The notes: a model not told the origin generated them from the sequence alone. Positions 26,270 to 36,901 are shown, counted from the first letter of the stretch. The stretch: DNA of 64,000 nt from Bacillus sp. BHET2 (GCF_005938125.1 NZ_VCQN01000005.1:124001-188000), one strand, 5' to 3'. Translations and numbers: made by a program.

Positions 26270-27457
26270 ATGGGAAAAACGGTCATTTTAGATGGAGCTA
26301 GAACACCTTTTGGTAAATTCGGAGGAAGTTTAAGCCGTTTTACAGCTTCAGAGCTTGGCGGTTTTGCGGTGAAGGAAGCCCTTAAACGAGCAGGCGTAAA
26401 TGGTGAAGAAGTAGAAGAAGTCATCCTTGGATCGGTTTTGCAGGGAGGACAGGGACAAATTCCTTCCCGGCAGGCATCTCGTCACGCAGGACTTCCGTGG
26501 AATGTCAGAACGGAAACCATCAACAAAGTCTGCGCTTCAGGAATGCGGAGTGTGACGATGGGGGATCAGATCATCCGTGCCGGCGACGGTGAAGTCATCG
26601 TGGCAGGCGGAATGGAATCCATGTCCAACGCACCGTACATCCTGCCCAAAGCGCGCTGGGGCTTTAAGATGGGGGACACACAGGTGAAAGACTCCATGGT
26701 CCACGATGGATTGACGTGCAGCTTCAACAATGTCCACATGGGAACGTACGGAAATGAAACAGCGAAAGAATTTGAATTATCAAGAGAAGAGCAGGACAGG
26801 TGGTCGTACAGGAGCCATGACCTTGCAGTGAAAGCGACGGAATCAGGCATACTCGGGGAAGAAATCGTTGCCGTTCTTGTACCGCAGCGTAAAGGTGATC
26901 CAGTCGTTGTCGATAAAGATGAAGCACCACGTAAAGAAACATCCATCGAGGCATTGGCTAAATTAGGACCAGTCTTTGGTTCAGAAGGAACGATCACAGC
27001 AGGAAACGCACCAGGAGTCAACGACGGCGCAGCAGCCATGGTGCTGATGAGCGAAGAACGAGCAGAAAGAGAAGGGAAACAGCCGCTAGCGACCATCCTT
27101 GGTCACACCGCGATTGCTGTTGAAGCAAAGGATTTCCCGCAAACACCGGGACTTGTGATCAATGAACTTCTGAAGAAAACAGGCAAATCACTTGAAGAGA
27201 TTGACCTATTTGAAATAAATGAGGCGTTTGCTGCGGTTGCCCTCGCAAGCGGGAAAATCGCCGGATTGGATCCTGAGAAAGTCAATGTGAACGGTGGAGC
27301 GGTTGCACTGGGGCATCCGATTGGAGCTAGTGGAGCACGCATCATCCTGACACTTGCATACGAATTGAAGCGCCGCGGTGGGGGAATCGGGATAGCGTCC
27401 ATCTGCAGCGGCGGCGGTCAAGGGGATGCAATCATGATTGAAGTGGCGAAGCAGTAG
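26270..27457 (+). CDS. Acetyl-CoA C-acetyltransferase (thiolase)
   Basis: A 395-aa degradative/biosynthetic thiolase. The nucleophile is Cys88 in KVCASGMRS, His349 lies in [11 protein letters not shown] and the second active Cys379 in CSGGGQGDA. It cleaves or condenses acetoacetyl-CoA. It leads a run thiolase, 3-hydroxybutyryl-CoA dehydrogenase, two acyl-CoA dehydrogenases, TetR and icmF, resembling the mmgABC arrangement of B. subtilis. A perfect cre site in its promoter predicts glucose repression. Confidence 0.95.
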   Translation: MGKTVILDGARTPFGKFGGSLSRFTASELGGFAVKEALKRAGVNGEEVEEVILGSVLQGGQGQIPSRQASRHAGLPWNVRTETINKVCASGMRSVTMGDQIIRAGDGEVIVAGGMESMSNAPYILPKARWGFKMGDTQVKDSMVHDGLTCSFNNVHMGTYGNETAKEFELSREEQDRWSYRSHDLAVKATESGILGEEIVAVLVPQRKGDPVVVDKDEAPRKETSIEALAKLGPVFGSEGTITAGNAPGVNDGAAAMVLMSEERAEREGKQPLATILGHTAIAVEAKDFPQTPGLVINELLKKTGKSLEEIDLFEINEAFAAVALASGKIAGLDPEKVNVNGGAVALGHPIGASGARIILTLAYELKRRGGGIGIASICSGGGQGDAIMIEVAKQ

Positions 27458-27472
27458 GGGATTATGGTCGAT

Positions 27473-27510
27473 TGTACCAGGTACAAAAAGAACGAAATGT
27501 ACCAGGTACA
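27473..27510. repeat. Paired TGTACCAGGTACA palindromes
   Basis: Two identical 13-base palindromes at 27473-27485 and 27498-27510, 25 bp apart, followed by GGTGCCAAGTAC. They lie in the thl-hbd gap. They may be an operator pair or small mRNA hairpins. Confidence 0.7.
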
Positions 27511-27643
27511 AAGGTGCCAAGTACAGATTTGCTGACCGACTATATAGGTTCAGCAGCTGAATACATCTAGATAATCAGTTGCTGATCTCCAAAATACAAT
27601 CAACTAGTTTACAAGAATCAGCCATAACAAAGGGGAGAACAAA

Positions 27644-28495
27644 ATGAACATTAAAAACATCATGGTCATCGGTGCAGGGCAAATGGGTTCCGGAATTGCC
27701 CAAGTTTGCGCACAAGCGGGATTTAACGTATATCTGAACGATTTGAAAGAAGAGTTTGTCCAAAAGGGAATGGGTGGTATCACAAAGAACCTGACCCGCT
27801 CTGTAGAAAAAGGAAGAATAACAGAAGAAGATAAGACGGCGACAGTGAACCGATTAACTGCTTCAACCGATATCCACGATGCGAAGCAAGTGGACCTTGT
27901 TATTGAAGCAGCAGTTGAAAACATGGATATTAAAACGAAAATCTTTGCTCAGTTGGATGAGATTACTCCTCAGCATACGATCCTTGCATCCAACACATCC
28001 TCACTCCCAATCACAGAAATCGCTGCTGCGACGAAGCGTCCCAAGCAGGTAATCGGCATGCACTTCATGAACCCGGTACCAGTGATGAAGCTTGTTGAAA
28101 TCATCCGTGGATTGGCAACAACTGATGAAGTATATCAAGTGATTGAAGATATGACGAAGTCTCTTAATAAAGTACCGGTTGAAGTAGAAGATTTCCCTGG
28201 ATTCGTTTCCAACCGGATCTTGATGCCAATGATCAATGAAGCGATCTACACGCTTTATGAAGGAGTGGCGAGTAAAGAGGCGATCGATGAAGTGATGAAG
28301 CTTGGTATGAATCACCCAATGGGACCTCTTACGTTAGCAGACTTCATCGGATTGGATACGTGCCTGTATATCATGGAAACACTTCACGAAGGATTCGGTG
28401 ATGACAAGTACCGTCCATGTCCGCTTCTACGAAAATATGTGAAAGCAGGCTGGTTGGGTCGTAAAACAGGCCGCGGTTTCTATTCATACGAGTAA
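27644..28495 (+). CDS. 3-hydroxybutyryl-CoA dehydrogenase
   Basis: A 283-aa NAD-dependent dehydrogenase of the HbdA/MmgB type. The Rossmann GAGQMGSGIAQ is near 9-19, the catalytic His lies in MHFMNPVPVMKLVEI, and the C-terminal domain contains NHPMGPLTLADFIGLD. It oxidises 3-hydroxybutyryl-CoA to acetoacetyl-CoA. AAAGGGGAG precedes the ATG. It is followed after 26 bases by an acyl-CoA dehydrogenase. Confidence 0.95.
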   Translation: MNIKNIMVIGAGQMGSGIAQVCAQAGFNVYLNDLKEEFVQKGMGGITKNLTRSVEKGRITEEDKTATVNRLTASTDIHDAKQVDLVIEAAVENMDIKTKIFAQLDEITPQHTILASNTSSLPITEIAAATKRPKQVIGMHFMNPVPVMKLVEIIRGLATTDEVYQVIEDMTKSLNKVPVEVEDFPGFVSNRILMPMINEAIYTLYEGVASKEAIDEVMKLGMNHPMGPLTLADFIGLDTCLYIMETLHEGFGDDKYRPCPLLRKYVKAGWLGRKTGRGFYSYE

Positions 28496-28521
28496 TCACG
28501 AACATCAGGGAGGAAACAGTC

Positions 28522-29658
28522 ATGGAGTTACGATTCACGGAAGAACAGCAGATGATGAGAAAGATGGTTCGGGATTTTGCAGAAACAGAAATCCAGCCGT
28601 TTATAGAGAAGATGGAAGAAGGACAATTTCCTAGAGAAATTTTAAATAAGATGGCTAAGCTTGGCTTGATGGGAATCACGACTCCTGAGAAATATGGTGG
28701 TTCAGAGATGGATTTCACCTCGTATATCATTGCGATTCACGAGCTGTCGAAAGTAAGCGCGACCATTGGGGTTATTTTATCTGTTCATACATCCGTAGGA
28801 ACCAATCCGATTCTTTATTTCGGGAATGAAGATCAGAAGCAAAAATATCTTCCTAAGCTTGCTTCAGGTGAATACTTAGGAGCTTTCTGCCTAACCGAAC
28901 CGAGTGCAGGGTCTGATGCGAAGAGTTTAAAAACCCGGGCAGAGAAACGGGATGATCACTATGTATTGAATGGCTCGAAAGTCTTCATTACAAATGGCGG
29001 AGAAGCGGATACGTATATTGTGTTTGCCGCAACGGACCCATCAAAGGGCAGCCGCGGGGTATCGGCTTTTATCGTTGAGAAAGGTACACCGGGCCTTGTA
29101 ATTGGAAAAGACGAACATAAAATGGGTCTTCACGGTTCCAGAACGGTTCAACTAACCTTTGAAGATATGAAAGTACCAGCTGAAAACCTTCTTGGTCAAG
29201 AAGGGGAAGGCTTCAAGATCGCGATGGCAAATCTTGATGTCGGACGAATCGGGATTGCTGCGCAGGCTCTGGGAATCGCTGAAGCGGCATTCGACTTTTC
29301 AACGGCGTATGCAAAAGAACGAGTGCAATTCGGCAAACCAATTGCAGCACAACAGGGCATTGGCTTTAAGCTTGCCGATATGGCGACAGCGGTTGAAGGG
29401 TCAAAACTTCTTGTGTACCGGGCGGCAAATCTTCGTTCGAACAACATTTCTTGTGGAAAAGAAGCAAGCATGGCGAAGCTGTTTGCTTCGAAGACAGCGG
29501 TCGAAGTGTCAACAGAAGCAATCCAGGTTTATGGTGGATACGGCTATACGAAGGAATATCCGGTTGAGCGATTGTTCCGGGATGCGAAGGTGACGGAGAT
29601 TTATGAGGGTACGAGTGAGATTCAGCGGATGGTGATTGGGAAGAATTTGTTGGTTTAG
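28522..29658 (+). CDS. Acyl-CoA dehydrogenase 1 (short-chain type)
   Basis: A 378-aa FAD enzyme that desaturates acyl-CoA at the alpha-beta bond and passes electrons to ETF. Signature segments are AFCLTEPSAGSDAKSLKTRA (FAD/substrate) and the C-terminal YEGTSEIQRM, whose Glu362 matches the catalytic base of short-chain members. AGGGAGGA precedes the ATG. It is probably butyryl-CoA-active given its neighbours. A close paralogue follows after a 309-base gap filled by repeats. Confidence 0.93.
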   Translation: MELRFTEEQQMMRKMVRDFAETEIQPFIEKMEEGQFPREILNKMAKLGLMGITTPEKYGGSEMDFTSYIIAIHELSKVSATIGVILSVHTSVGTNPILYFGNEDQKQKYLPKLASGEYLGAFCLTEPSAGSDAKSLKTRAEKRDDHYVLNGSKVFITNGGEADTYIVFAATDPSKGSRGVSAFIVEKGTPGLVIGKDEHKMGLHGSRTVQLTFEDMKVPAENLLGQEGEGFKIAMANLDVGRIGIAAQALGIAEAAFDFSTAYAKERVQFGKPIAAQQGIGFKLADMATAVEGSKLLVYRAANLRSNNISCGKEASMAKLFASKTAVEVSTEAIQVYGGYGYTKEYPVERLFRDAKVTEIYEGTSEIQRMVIGKNLLV

Positions 29659-29712
29659 TTTGGTGGTGGAGCTTGGAGGTTTTTTGAGGGGTGTATTGGT
29701 GCATATATTCTG

Positions 29713-29802
29713 AAGCGTGTCAGGCACCCGATTTATATTGTGATGTTTAGTGGCGTAAAGGGGTTTGTTGTTTTGGTTGTCTTTTGAGGGTGCCAGACCC
29801 GG
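29713..29802 (+). repeat. 90-bp repeat, family U copy A
   Basis: It starts AAGCGTGTCAGGCACC and ends GGGTGCCAGACCCGG (inverted ends), with TGGCGTAAAGGGGTTTGT in the middle. It is upstream of acyl-CoA dehydrogenase 2. Confidence 0.88.
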
Positions 29803-29848
29803 TGTGTAGTAGGTTATAGGGGAATGGTGTGTTCGTGCACATATTCTT

Positions 29849-29939
29849 AGCGTGTCAGGCACCTTATATAAACTGTGATGTTTAAGTAGCGTAAAAGGGG
29901 TTTGTGTTGTAGCTTGTCTTTTGAGGGTGCCAGACCCGG
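29849..29939 (+). repeat. 90-bp repeat, family U copy B
   Basis: Same start, middle and end words as copy A, 136 bp further on. The bases ahead of it (GCACATATTCT) also match those ahead of A, so a larger unit was duplicated. It ends 28 bases before the next gene. Confidence 0.88.
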
Positions 29940-29967
29940 TGTGTAGTAGATATGAGGAGGAATTGAG

Positions 29968-31107
29968 ATGAATTTTAAGTTGTCGGAAGAGCATGAGATG
30001 ATTCGTAAGATGGTGCGTGATTTTGCGCGGAATGAGGTAGCGCCTACTGCTGCTGAGCGTGATGAGGAAGAGCGCTTTGATATGGATTTATTTAAGAAGA
30101 TGGCTGAGCTTGGTTTGACGGGGATTCCTTGGCCGGAGGAGTACGGTGGAATCGGAAGTGACTTTTTAGCTTATTGTATCGCGGTTGAAGAGCTATCCAG
30201 AGTGTGTGCGTCTGTAGGGGTTACACTTTCTGCCCATACGTCACTTGCAGGCTGGCCTGTATATAAATTCGGTACAGAAGAGCAAAAGCAGAAGTACCTT
30301 CGTCCAATGGCGCAGGGAGAAAAAATCGGTGCTTACGGCTTGACTGAGCCAGGTTCAGGTTCAGATGCAGGCGGGATGAAAACGACGGCTCGTTTAGAAG
30401 GAGATCACTACGTGTTGAACGGCTCGAAAATTTTCATCACAAATGGTGGAATTGCCGATACGTATATCGTGTTTGCTTTGACAGATCCGACTCAACGCCA
30501 ACGTGGAACAAGTGCTTTCATCGTGGAGAAAGAATTTGCAGGATTCTCTGTAGGGAAAAAAGAGAAGAAGCTTGGGATCCGTTCATCACCAACGACTGAG
30601 ATCGTGTTTGAAGATTGTAAGGTACCAAAGGAAAATATGCTTGGAAACGAAGGAGACGGCTTCAAGATTGCCATGATGACTCTTGATGGTGGTCGTAACG
30701 GAATTGCCGCTCAAGCGGTGGGGATTGCGCAAGGAGCACTTGATGCCTCTGTCGATTATGCAAAAGAGCGTGAGCAGTTCGGCAAGCCAATTGCTGCGAA
30801 TCAGGGGATTTCATTCAAGATCGCTGATATGGCTACGTCTATCGAAGCATCCCGTCTCTTAACCTATCAAGCTGCCTGGTTAGAGTCAGAAGGTCTTCCT
30901 TACGGAAAAGAATCAGCGATGTCGAAGCTTATGGCTGGGGACACGGCGATGAAGGTGACGACAGAAGCGGTTCAGATCTTTGGTGGATATGGCTATACGA
31001 AGGATTATCCGGTGGAACGTTATATGCGTGATGCGAAGATTACGCAGATTTATGAGGGGACGCAGGAGATCCAGCGATTGGTTATTTCGCGGATGGTGAC
31101 GAAGTAA
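29968..31107 (+). CDS. Acyl-CoA dehydrogenase 2 (short-chain type)
   Basis: A 379-aa paralogue of the preceding gene with the same fold and motifs: [20 protein letters not shown], and Glu363 in [10 protein letters not shown] as catalytic base. AGGAGG lies 6 bases before the ATG. Two 90-bp family U repeats lie on each side, closest 28 bases upstream and 56 bases downstream. This could mark a duplication or insertion unit. Its substrate range probably overlaps the first enzyme; a methyl-branched substrate such as isobutyryl-CoA is possible given icmF. Confidence 0.93.
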   Translation: MNFKLSEEHEMIRKMVRDFARNEVAPTAAERDEEERFDMDLFKKMAELGLTGIPWPEEYGGIGSDFLAYCIAVEELSRVCASVGVTLSAHTSLAGWPVYKFGTEEQKQKYLRPMAQGEKIGAYGLTEPGSGSDAGGMKTTARLEGDHYVLNGSKIFITNGGIADTYIVFALTDPTQRQRGTSAFIVEKEFAGFSVGKKEKKLGIRSSPTTEIVFEDCKVPKENMLGNEGDGFKIAMMTLDGGRNGIAAQAVGIAQGALDASVDYAKEREQFGKPIAANQGISFKIADMATSIEASRLLTYQAAWLESEGLPYGKESAMSKLMAGDTAMKVTTEAVQIFGGYGYTKDYPVERYMRDAKITQIYEGTQEIQRLVISRMVTK

Positions 31108-31162
31108 TTTTTGATTGGGACTGTGCAGAGGATTTCTTGAAGGGGATCTCGTGGTAGGTTTG

Positions 31163-31251
31163 AAGCGTGTCAGGCACCCGATGAAATTGTGGTGTTTCGT
31201 GGCGTAAAGGGGTTTGTATCATCGTTTGCAACTTCAGGGTGCCAGACCCGG
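31163..31251 (+). repeat. 90-bp repeat, family U copy C
   Basis: AAGCGTGTCAGGCACC start, TGGCGTAAAGGGGTTTGT middle, GGGTGCCAGACCCGG end. It is downstream of acyl-CoA dehydrogenase 2, in the same orientation as A and B. Confidence 0.88.
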
Positions 31252-31313
31252 TATGACGGAGGTTGGGGTTTGGTTGTTAGGGGTTCTTGAAGGGAATCTC
31301 TTGGTAGGTTTTG

Positions 31314-31402
31314 AAGCGTGTCAGGCACCTGCTTGGTTCTGCGATGTTTCGTGGCGTAAAGGGGTTTGTATGATGGATTCTTCTTTAGGGTGCCAGACCC
31401 GG
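31314..31402 (+). repeat. 90-bp repeat, family U copy D
   Basis: 151 bp after copy C. The leader TCTTGGTAGGTTT is shared with copy C, so C and D arose as a tandem duplication distinct from A and B. Confidence 0.88.
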
Positions 31403-31435
31403 CATAACCGATATATAGGTAAAGAGAGATAGATA

Positions 31436-31471
31436 ACCATCTGCTTTGTTGGGGGATGAGGCAGGTGGTTT
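31436..31471 (+). terminator. Hairpin/terminator ahead of the TetR gene
   Basis: ACCATCTGC (31436-31444) pairs with GCAGGTGGT (31460-31468, one G-U), followed by TTTT. The T-tract is short, so termination may be partial. Confidence 0.55.
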
Positions 31472-31520
31472 TGGATTAGGGGTCAATGGGAGAAATGGAT
31501 AGAAAAGGCGGTCGATTGTT

Positions 31521-32174
31521 TTGAATAAGAAGAGGGAAGTCCATGCTTCGGTGAAGGATGAGCGTTTAGTAGAAAAGCGGCGTGATCAGATGATTAGTGG
31601 GGCCGTCTCTCTATTTAAACAAAAGGGATTTCATCGCACCACGACTAGAGAGATCGCAAAGGCCGCCGGATTTAGTATCGGAACGCTATATGAATATATA
31701 CGAACAAAGGAAGATGTCCTGTATTTAGTGTGTGACAGCATTTATGAGCAGGTTCGATTGGAGCTAGAGAAGTTGGATGTAGGCAAAGGGACGCTTGAGA
31801 GTTTAAGGCTCGGTATCGCCCATTATTTTCAGGTGATGGACCGGATGCAGGATGAAGTACTTGTCATGTATCAAGAAGCGAAATCTTTATCAAAGGACGC
31901 CCTTCCATATGTACTCCGCAAGGAACTTGAAATGGTGGGGATGGTTGAAGACCTTATTAAAGGCTGCGTGGACAGCGGGAAGCTAGAGCTTAATGAGAAT
32001 CAGATCCATATGCTCGCTCAGAATGTATTTGTCCAGGGGCAGATGTGGGGATTCCGTCGTTGGGCCATGCAGAAACGGTTTACACTCGAGGAATACATCA
32101 ATCTTCAAATCGATCTTCTATTTTCTGGAATCATCGGGTTTGAAAAACAAGGGAGAACAGGGGGAGTAATATGA
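31521..32174 (+). CDS. TetR/AcrR family transcriptional regulator
   Basis: A 217-aa repressor-type regulator. The N-terminal helix-turn-helix has [39 protein letters not shown] (about 22-60), followed by an all-helical ligand domain of the fatty-acid-responsive kind. It starts at TTG 31521 with a weak site. Its stop overlaps the icmF start (ATGA), so the two are co-translated. By context it probably senses an acyl-CoA and controls the mutase/oxidation block; no direct evidence for its operator. Confidence 0.9.
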   Translation: MNKKREVHASVKDERLVEKRRDQMISGAVSLFKQKGFHRTTTREIAKAAGFSIGTLYEYIRTKEDVLYLVCDSIYEQVRLELEKLDVGKGTLESLRLGIAHYFQVMDRMQDEVLVMYQEAKSLSKDALPYVLRKELEMVGMVEDLIKGCVDSGKLELNENQIHMLAQNVFVQGQMWGFRRWAMQKRFTLEEYINLQIDLLFSGIIGFEKQGRTGGVI

Positions 32175-35100
32175 GCACGGTTGAGATTTATAAACCAAAG
32201 CACCATGTTCGTTTTGTCACGGCTTCAAGTCTGTTTGACGGACATGATGCGTCGATCAACATAATGCGTCGGATTATCCAAGCAAGTGGAGCAGAAGTGA
32301 TCCATCTGGGTCATAACCGCTCCGTAGAAGAAGTCGTTAATGCAGCGATTCAAGAGGATGTACAGGGAATCGCGATTTCATCCTACCAGGGTGGACACGT
32401 TGAATACTTCAAATATATGTATGACCTTTTGAAAGAAAGAGGAGCTTCCCATATCAGGATTTATGGAGGCGGCGGGGGTGTAATCATCCCACGTGAAATC
32501 AAGGAACTACACGAATACGGGGTTGCCCGCATCTTTTCACCTGAAGACGGTAGAACACAGGGTCTTCAAGGCATGATCAACAAGATGATCGAGGAATGTG
32601 ATTTCCCAACCATTAAAGGAAGCGTGAATCACGAGGTTGAAAAGCTTTCCACTGGAAATGTGAACACGGTTTCGAAGCTGATTTCACTTGCTGAGTATCA
32701 AGTAGGAGCGAATGAAGAAGTGGCGGCGACGGCTCAAACGGTGTTCTCGGAAATCAAGAGTCTGGCGAAAAAAGCGCCTGTACTGGGAATTACAGGGACA
32801 GGTGGAGCAGGGAAGAGTTCCTTGACAGATGAACTGATTCGTCGTTTCATCAACGAACTTCCTGAAAAGAAAATCGCCATTCTATCCATCGATCCAACGA
32901 AACAAAAAACGGGTGGAGCCCTTCTTGGGGACAGGATTCGGATGAATGCGATCTTCAATCCTCGCGTGTATATGCGGAGCCTTGCCACTCGTGGATCGAA
33001 AACAGAGCTTTCATTCGCGATCAAGGATGCAATCAATGTCGTCAAAGCTGCAGGGTATGATCTGATTGTTGTCGAAACAAGCGGGATCGGGCAGGGAGAT
33101 GCGGAAATCGCTGAAATCTGTGATATGTCCATGTACGTAATGACAAGTGAGTTCGGTGCGCCGTCTCAGCTTGAGAAAATCGATATGATCGATTTTGCCG
33201 ATTTGATTGTCATTAACAAATTTGAGCGCAAAGGATCTGAGGATGCAAGGCGCCAGGTTCAGAAACAGTACCAGCGTAGTCACATGCTCTTTGATAAAGA
33301 CTTGGATGACATGCCGGTATACGGAACGATTGCCAGTCAGTTCAACGATCCAGGTACGAACGCCTTATTTGCAGCCATTTTGGAAACAGTTAATCATAAA
33401 ATGGAGCTGGATTGGAAAACGAGCTTCTCTAAAGACGTGGATGTTGAAAAGCAAAACGTCATCATTCCAAACAATCGCCGTTATTATCTCCGTGAGATTG
33501 CAGAAACCGTTCGGAACTATCATAAGAAATCCGAAGAACAAGTGAACATCGCCCGCAGATTGTTCCAGCTCCACGGGGCAATCGAAGCAGTCAATCAAAA
33601 AGAAACGAATGAAGGTGTCGTCACTTCCCTTCAAACGTTAAAAGAAGAAGTCGAAGGTAAATTAACAGATGAATCGAAGCAGATCCTGCAAAAATGGGAT
33701 CATCTAAAAGAAACATACAGCAAGGATCAGTTCGTCACGAAGATCCGAGATAAAGAGATTGTCACTGAATTAAAGACGAAGAGCTTATCAGGGCTGGATA
33801 TTCCGAAAGTATCCCTTCCGAAATACAAAGACTACGGCCAGATTCTAGATTGGGTATACAAAGAGAACGTTCCAGGCTCGTTCCCATACACAGCAGGAGT
33901 ATTTCCGTTTAAACGAAAAGGGGAAGATCCGAAGCGTCAGTTTGCAGGAGAAGGAACGCCTGAACGGACGAATCGCCGTTTCCATTATCTTTCTAAGGAC
34001 GATGATGCGAAACGCCTGAGTACGGCCTTTGATTCCGTTACATTATACGGTGAAGATCCGGATCACCGTCCTGACATTTACGGGAAAGTCGGAGAGAGTG
34101 GAGTGAGCATCTGTACACTTGAAGACATGAAGAAGCTATACGCTGGCTTTGATCTATGTGCGCCTTCTACATCTGTATCCATGACCATCAATGGTCCGGC
34201 ACCAATCATCCTTGCAATGTATATGAATACAGCGGTCGATCAACAGATCCGCATGAAGGAAGAAGAGCTTGGCCGCGTGCTGACGGTGGAAGAATATGTG
34301 GAAGTGAAAGAACAAACGATGCAAGTCGTGCGGGGAACCGTGCAGGCAGATATTTTAAAAGAAGATCAAGGACAAAATACTTGTATCTTCTCGACGGAAT
34401 TCGCCCTACGGATGATGGGTGACATCCAGCAGTACTTCATCGATCACAAAGTGAGAAACTATTACTCTGTATCGATTTCCGGTTACCATATCGCAGAAGC
34501 GGGAGCGAATCCGATTTCACAGCTTGCCTTCACATTGGCGAATGGATTTACGTATGTAGAATACTATTTAAGCCGTGGAATGGATATCAATGACTTTGCA
34601 CCAAACCTATCATTCTTCTTCTCGAATGGTCTGGATCCAGAGTATACGGTGATCGGCCGCGTGGCCCGTCGAATTTGGTCCACGGTTATGCGGGATAAAT
34701 ACGGTGCCAACGAACGCAGTCAGAAGCTGAAGTACCACATCCAAACTTCAGGTCGTTCACTGCACGCTCAAGAAATTGACTTTAACGACATTCGTACAAC
34801 GCTGCAAGCATTGATGGCCCTGCAGGACAACTGTAATTCCCTGCACACCAATGCCTATGATGAAGCGATTACAACACCGACGGAAGAATCCGTTCGTCGC
34901 GCCATGGCGATCCAAATGATCATCACGAAAGAACACGGATTATCCAAGAACGAAAATCCGCTGCAAGGCTCGTTCATCGCAGAAGAGCTGACGGATCTCG
35001 TGGAGGAAATGGTTCTGACCGAATTTGATCGCTTAAATGATCGAGGCGGCGTACTAGGTTCGATGGAAACCCAGTACCAACGTGGGAAAATCCAAGAAGA

Positions 35101-35437
35101 ATCCATGTACTATGAAATGAAAAAACATTCTGGGGAGCTTCCAATAGTGGGAGTGAACACGTACTTGAATCCAAATCCACCTTCAGAGGATCAAATGGAC
35201 AGCATGGAACTTGCACGTGCAACGAAGGAAGAAAAAGAAACACAAATTCACAATCTGCAAGACTTCCAATCACAGCACAAAGATCAAACTGCAGAAGCCT
35301 TGAACCGCTTAAAACAAGCAGCGGTGGGCGGAGGAAACATCTTTGAAGAACTGATGGAAACGGTAAGAGTGGCCAGTCTCGGTCAAATCACAAGAGCCCT
35401 CTATGAAGTAGGTGGGCAATACCGTCGGAATATGTAA
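32171..35437 (+). CDS. icmF: Fused isobutyryl-CoA mutase IcmF
   Basis: A 1088-aa adenosylcobalamin enzyme interconverting isobutyryl-CoA and n-butyryl-CoA. Domain order is visible: B12-binding domain (about 10-145; cobalt-ligand His25 in FDGHDASIN), MeaB-like G-protein chaperone (P-loop GTGGAGKSS at 209-217), a helical linker, then the TIM-barrel substrate domain (from about 550, with [10 protein letters not shown] and [18 protein letters not shown]). The G-domain controls cofactor loading and repair. It links branched-chain (valine) degradation to the thiolase, dehydrogenase and acyl-CoA dehydrogenase genes upstream. It ends in its own terminator. Confidence 0.96.
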   Translation: MSTVEIYKPKHHVRFVTASSLFDGHDASINIMRRIIQASGAEVIHLGHNRSVEEVVNAAIQEDVQGIAISSYQGGHVEYFKYMYDLLKERGASHIRIYGGGGGVIIPREIKELHEYGVARIFSPEDGRTQGLQGMINKMIEECDFPTIKGSVNHEVEKLSTGNVNTVSKLISLAEYQVGANEEVAATAQTVFSEIKSLAKKAPVLGITGTGGAGKSSLTDELIRRFINELPEKKIAILSIDPTKQKTGGALLGDRIRMNAIFNPRVYMRSLATRGSKTELSFAIKDAINVVKAAGYDLIVVETSGIGQGDAEIAEICDMSMYVMTSEFGAPSQLEKIDMIDFADLIVINKFERKGSEDARRQVQKQYQRSHMLFDKDLDDMPVYGTIASQFNDPGTNALFAAILETVNHKMELDWKTSFSKDVDVEKQNVIIPNNRRYYLREIAETVRNYHKKSEEQVNIARRLFQLHGAIEAVNQKETNEGVVTSLQTLKEEVEGKLTDESKQILQKWDHLKETYSKDQFVTKIRDKEIVTELKTKSLSGLDIPKVSLPKYKDYGQILDWVYKENVPGSFPYTAGVFPFKRKGEDPKRQFAGEGTPERTNRRFHYLSKDDDAKRLSTAFDSVTLYGEDPDHRPDIYGKVGESGVSICTLEDMKKLYAGFDLCAPSTSVSMTINGPAPIILAMYMNTAVDQQIRMKEEELGRVLTVEEYVEVKEQTMQVVRGTVQADILKEDQGQNTCIFSTEFALRMMGDIQQYFIDHKVRNYYSVSISGYHIAEAGANPISQLAFTLANGFTYVEYYLSRGMDINDFAPNLSFFFSNGLDPEYTVIGRVARRIWSTVMRDKYGANERSQKLKYHIQTSGRSLHAQEIDFNDIRTTLQALMALQDNCNSLHTNAYDEAITTPTEESVRRAMAIQMIITKEHGLSKNENPLQGSFIAEELTDLVEEMVLTEFDRLNDRGGVLGSMETQYQRGKIQEESMYYEMKKHSGELPIVGVNTYLNPNPPSEDQMDSMELARATKEEKETQIHNLQDFQSQHKDQTAEALNRLKQAAVGGGNIFEELMETVRVASLGQITRALYEVGGQYRRNM

Positions 35438-35454
35438 CCGATATTGAAGAAGAT

Positions 35455-35490
35455 GAGACTACTGTAGATGTGCGGTAGTCTCTTTTTTCA
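35455..35490 (+). terminator. icmF terminator
   Basis: GAGACTAC (35455-35462) pairs with GTAGTCTC (35475-35482), then six Ts. Confidence 0.88.
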
Positions 35491-35609
35491 CGGTGGGCTT
35501 ATAATTGATGATCAATGGGCACATTCATAGGGATGGATAATGGAACTTTTCAAGAATTAGTTTTATATTATTAGGCGAATTTAGGTAATTCTTATTAGTA
35601 CCATAACTA

Positions 35610-35737
35610 AGTTGATTTTCGCTGCAGGCACTCGACTCCTACGGTAATAGCGGGAAAGTTGAGACCCCGCAGGGCAAGGCCCGAGGAGGCTCAACTCACG
35701 CCCCGAGGAAAGCGAGTGCCTGCAGCGGAAATCAACA
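35610..35737. repeat. 128-bp palindromic element, family R copy 3
   Basis: Ends AGTTGATTT and AAATCAAC; arms GCAGGCACTCG and CGAGTGCCTGC, which differ from copy 1 (GTGCTCG/CGAGCAC) but still pair. Core GAGACCCCGCAGG, GAGGAGGCTCAACTCACG, CCCCG-GGAAAGCGAG is shared. Confidence 0.9.
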
Positions 35738-35924
35738 ACGCATAACTCTTGAAAAGATAAAATCAACCCGACAAGTTTAAAAAGTCTCCAAACCGTCTAT
35801 CCTTTAAACAAAATCGACCAATTTTTAACACGAACTTAATAGTTATAGGGAAAGATTTCCTATATAATGAAAATTGTCAGATAAGTGAGAAGGAAGAACG
35901 ATACAGACGTTTGGATGTGAGACT

Positions 35925-36107
35925 GTGAAGACCATTTTTCGCTACATACTATTGATCATCATTATATATATCGCCGTTCGTTTATATCAAATTCAATTAG
36001 GCGCCATCCCTTTCTTCCTGCTGTCTTTCTATCTATTCTATGAAGCCTACCGGGTGATCCGTAACGGCCAGAAAGAAGAGAAGTGGGAGAATGGAAAGCC
36101 TTCCTAA
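35925..36107 (+). CDS. Small two-helix membrane protein, unknown
   Basis: A 60-aa open frame from GTG 35925 with two hydrophobic stretches (about residues 6-22 and 29-46), a short basic loop and a charged tail. There is no clear Shine-Dalgarno sequence, so the start is weak. I do not recognise a family. It sits between icmF and rpoE. It is kept because the amphipathic pattern looks like a genuine membrane protein rather than a shadow frame. Confidence 0.5.
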   Translation: MKTIFRYILLIIIIYIAVRLYQIQLGAIPFFLLSFYLFYEAYRVIRNGQKEEKWENGKPS

Positions 36108-36268
36108 CTTCAGTTTCGAATAAAAATGAGAGAAATACCAGATAGGTATAGCATAAAGTCTTTTACATTGTTTATAATGATTAATATGGTTAAAATTGAT
36201 AATGGAGAATTTTTGCCCTTTTTTACTCTACCAAGTAGAGTGTGAAATAGAGAAAGGAAGTGCGTAAA

Positions 36269-36820
36269 GTGAGTCTTAAGAAGTTATCCAAAGAGGAAAT
36301 ACGTCAAACATCTTTTATTGAGTTGGCACATGAAATATTAGCAGGGAAAAAGAAAGCAATGGCATTCGAAGCGGTTGCCAAAGAAATTAAAGGTATACTT
36401 GAGCTCTCTGATAAAGAGGTTAAAAGCCGTTTGCTTCAATTCTACACGGACTTGAATATCGATGGACGCTTCATTGCCATGGGTGACAATACGTGGGGAT
36501 TAAGAGAATGGTACCCGGTTGACCAAATCGAGGAAGAAACCGTTCCAACGATGAAATCCAGCAAAAAGAAAAAAGCAAAGAAAAAAGACGAAGATCTTGA
36601 TCTTGAAGACTTCGATGATCTTGACGATGAAGAACTTGATTTTGATGATCTTGACGATACAGACGATGACGATGATCTGACAGATGATGACGACGACGTT
36701 GATGACGTTGACGACGCGGATGAGGATCTTGACATCGATGATGACGACGACGAAGACCTTGACATCGATGAATTAGATGAAGACGAGGATGAGGATGAAG
36801 AGGAAGAAGAAGAGAAATAA
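36269..36820 (+). CDS. rpoE: RNA polymerase delta subunit
   Basis: Delta subunit of Gram-positive RNA polymerase, which speeds enzyme recycling and tunes promoter response to initiating NTP. The N-terminal HARE-HTH domain (about 1-90, with QFYTDLNIDGRFIAMGDNTWGLREWYPVDQIEEET) precedes a Lys-rich strip and a long disordered Asp/Glu tail (from about 105). The GTG at 36269 has AAAGGAAG spaced 9 bases, giving 183 aa; an upstream GTG at 36260 is too close to that site. Located ahead of pyrG as in B. subtilis. Confidence 0.97.
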   Translation: MSLKKLSKEEIRQTSFIELAHEILAGKKKAMAFEAVAKEIKGILELSDKEVKSRLLQFYTDLNIDGRFIAMGDNTWGLREWYPVDQIEEETVPTMKSSKKKKAKKKDEDLDLEDFDDLDDEELDFDDLDDTDDDDDLTDDDDDVDDVDDADEDLDIDDDDDEDLDIDELDEDEDEDEEEEEEK

Positions 36821-36858
36821 TCCTTTCTATTTATTCCATTTAGCTCATTATTCTATGC

Positions 36859-36901
36859 TTGACTTCTTCCGTTTTGGAAGGTAGTATTTTATTTGGGCTC
36901 C
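36859..36901 (+). promoter_or_regulatory. pyrG promoter with GGGCTCC reiterative start site
   Basis: TTGACT (36859-36864), a 17-base spacer, TAGTAT (36882-36887), then GGGCTCC from 36895, 7 bases beyond the -10. This is the pyrG start used in B. subtilis, where low CTP makes polymerase stutter and add extra Gs to the 5' end. Confidence 0.85.

Noticed and set aside
36442..36765. Antisense frame encoding a Ser-rich protein opposite rpoE
   Set aside because: It is the shadow of the Asp/Glu-coding acidic tail of rpoE (GAT/GAC read in reverse), without start signals.
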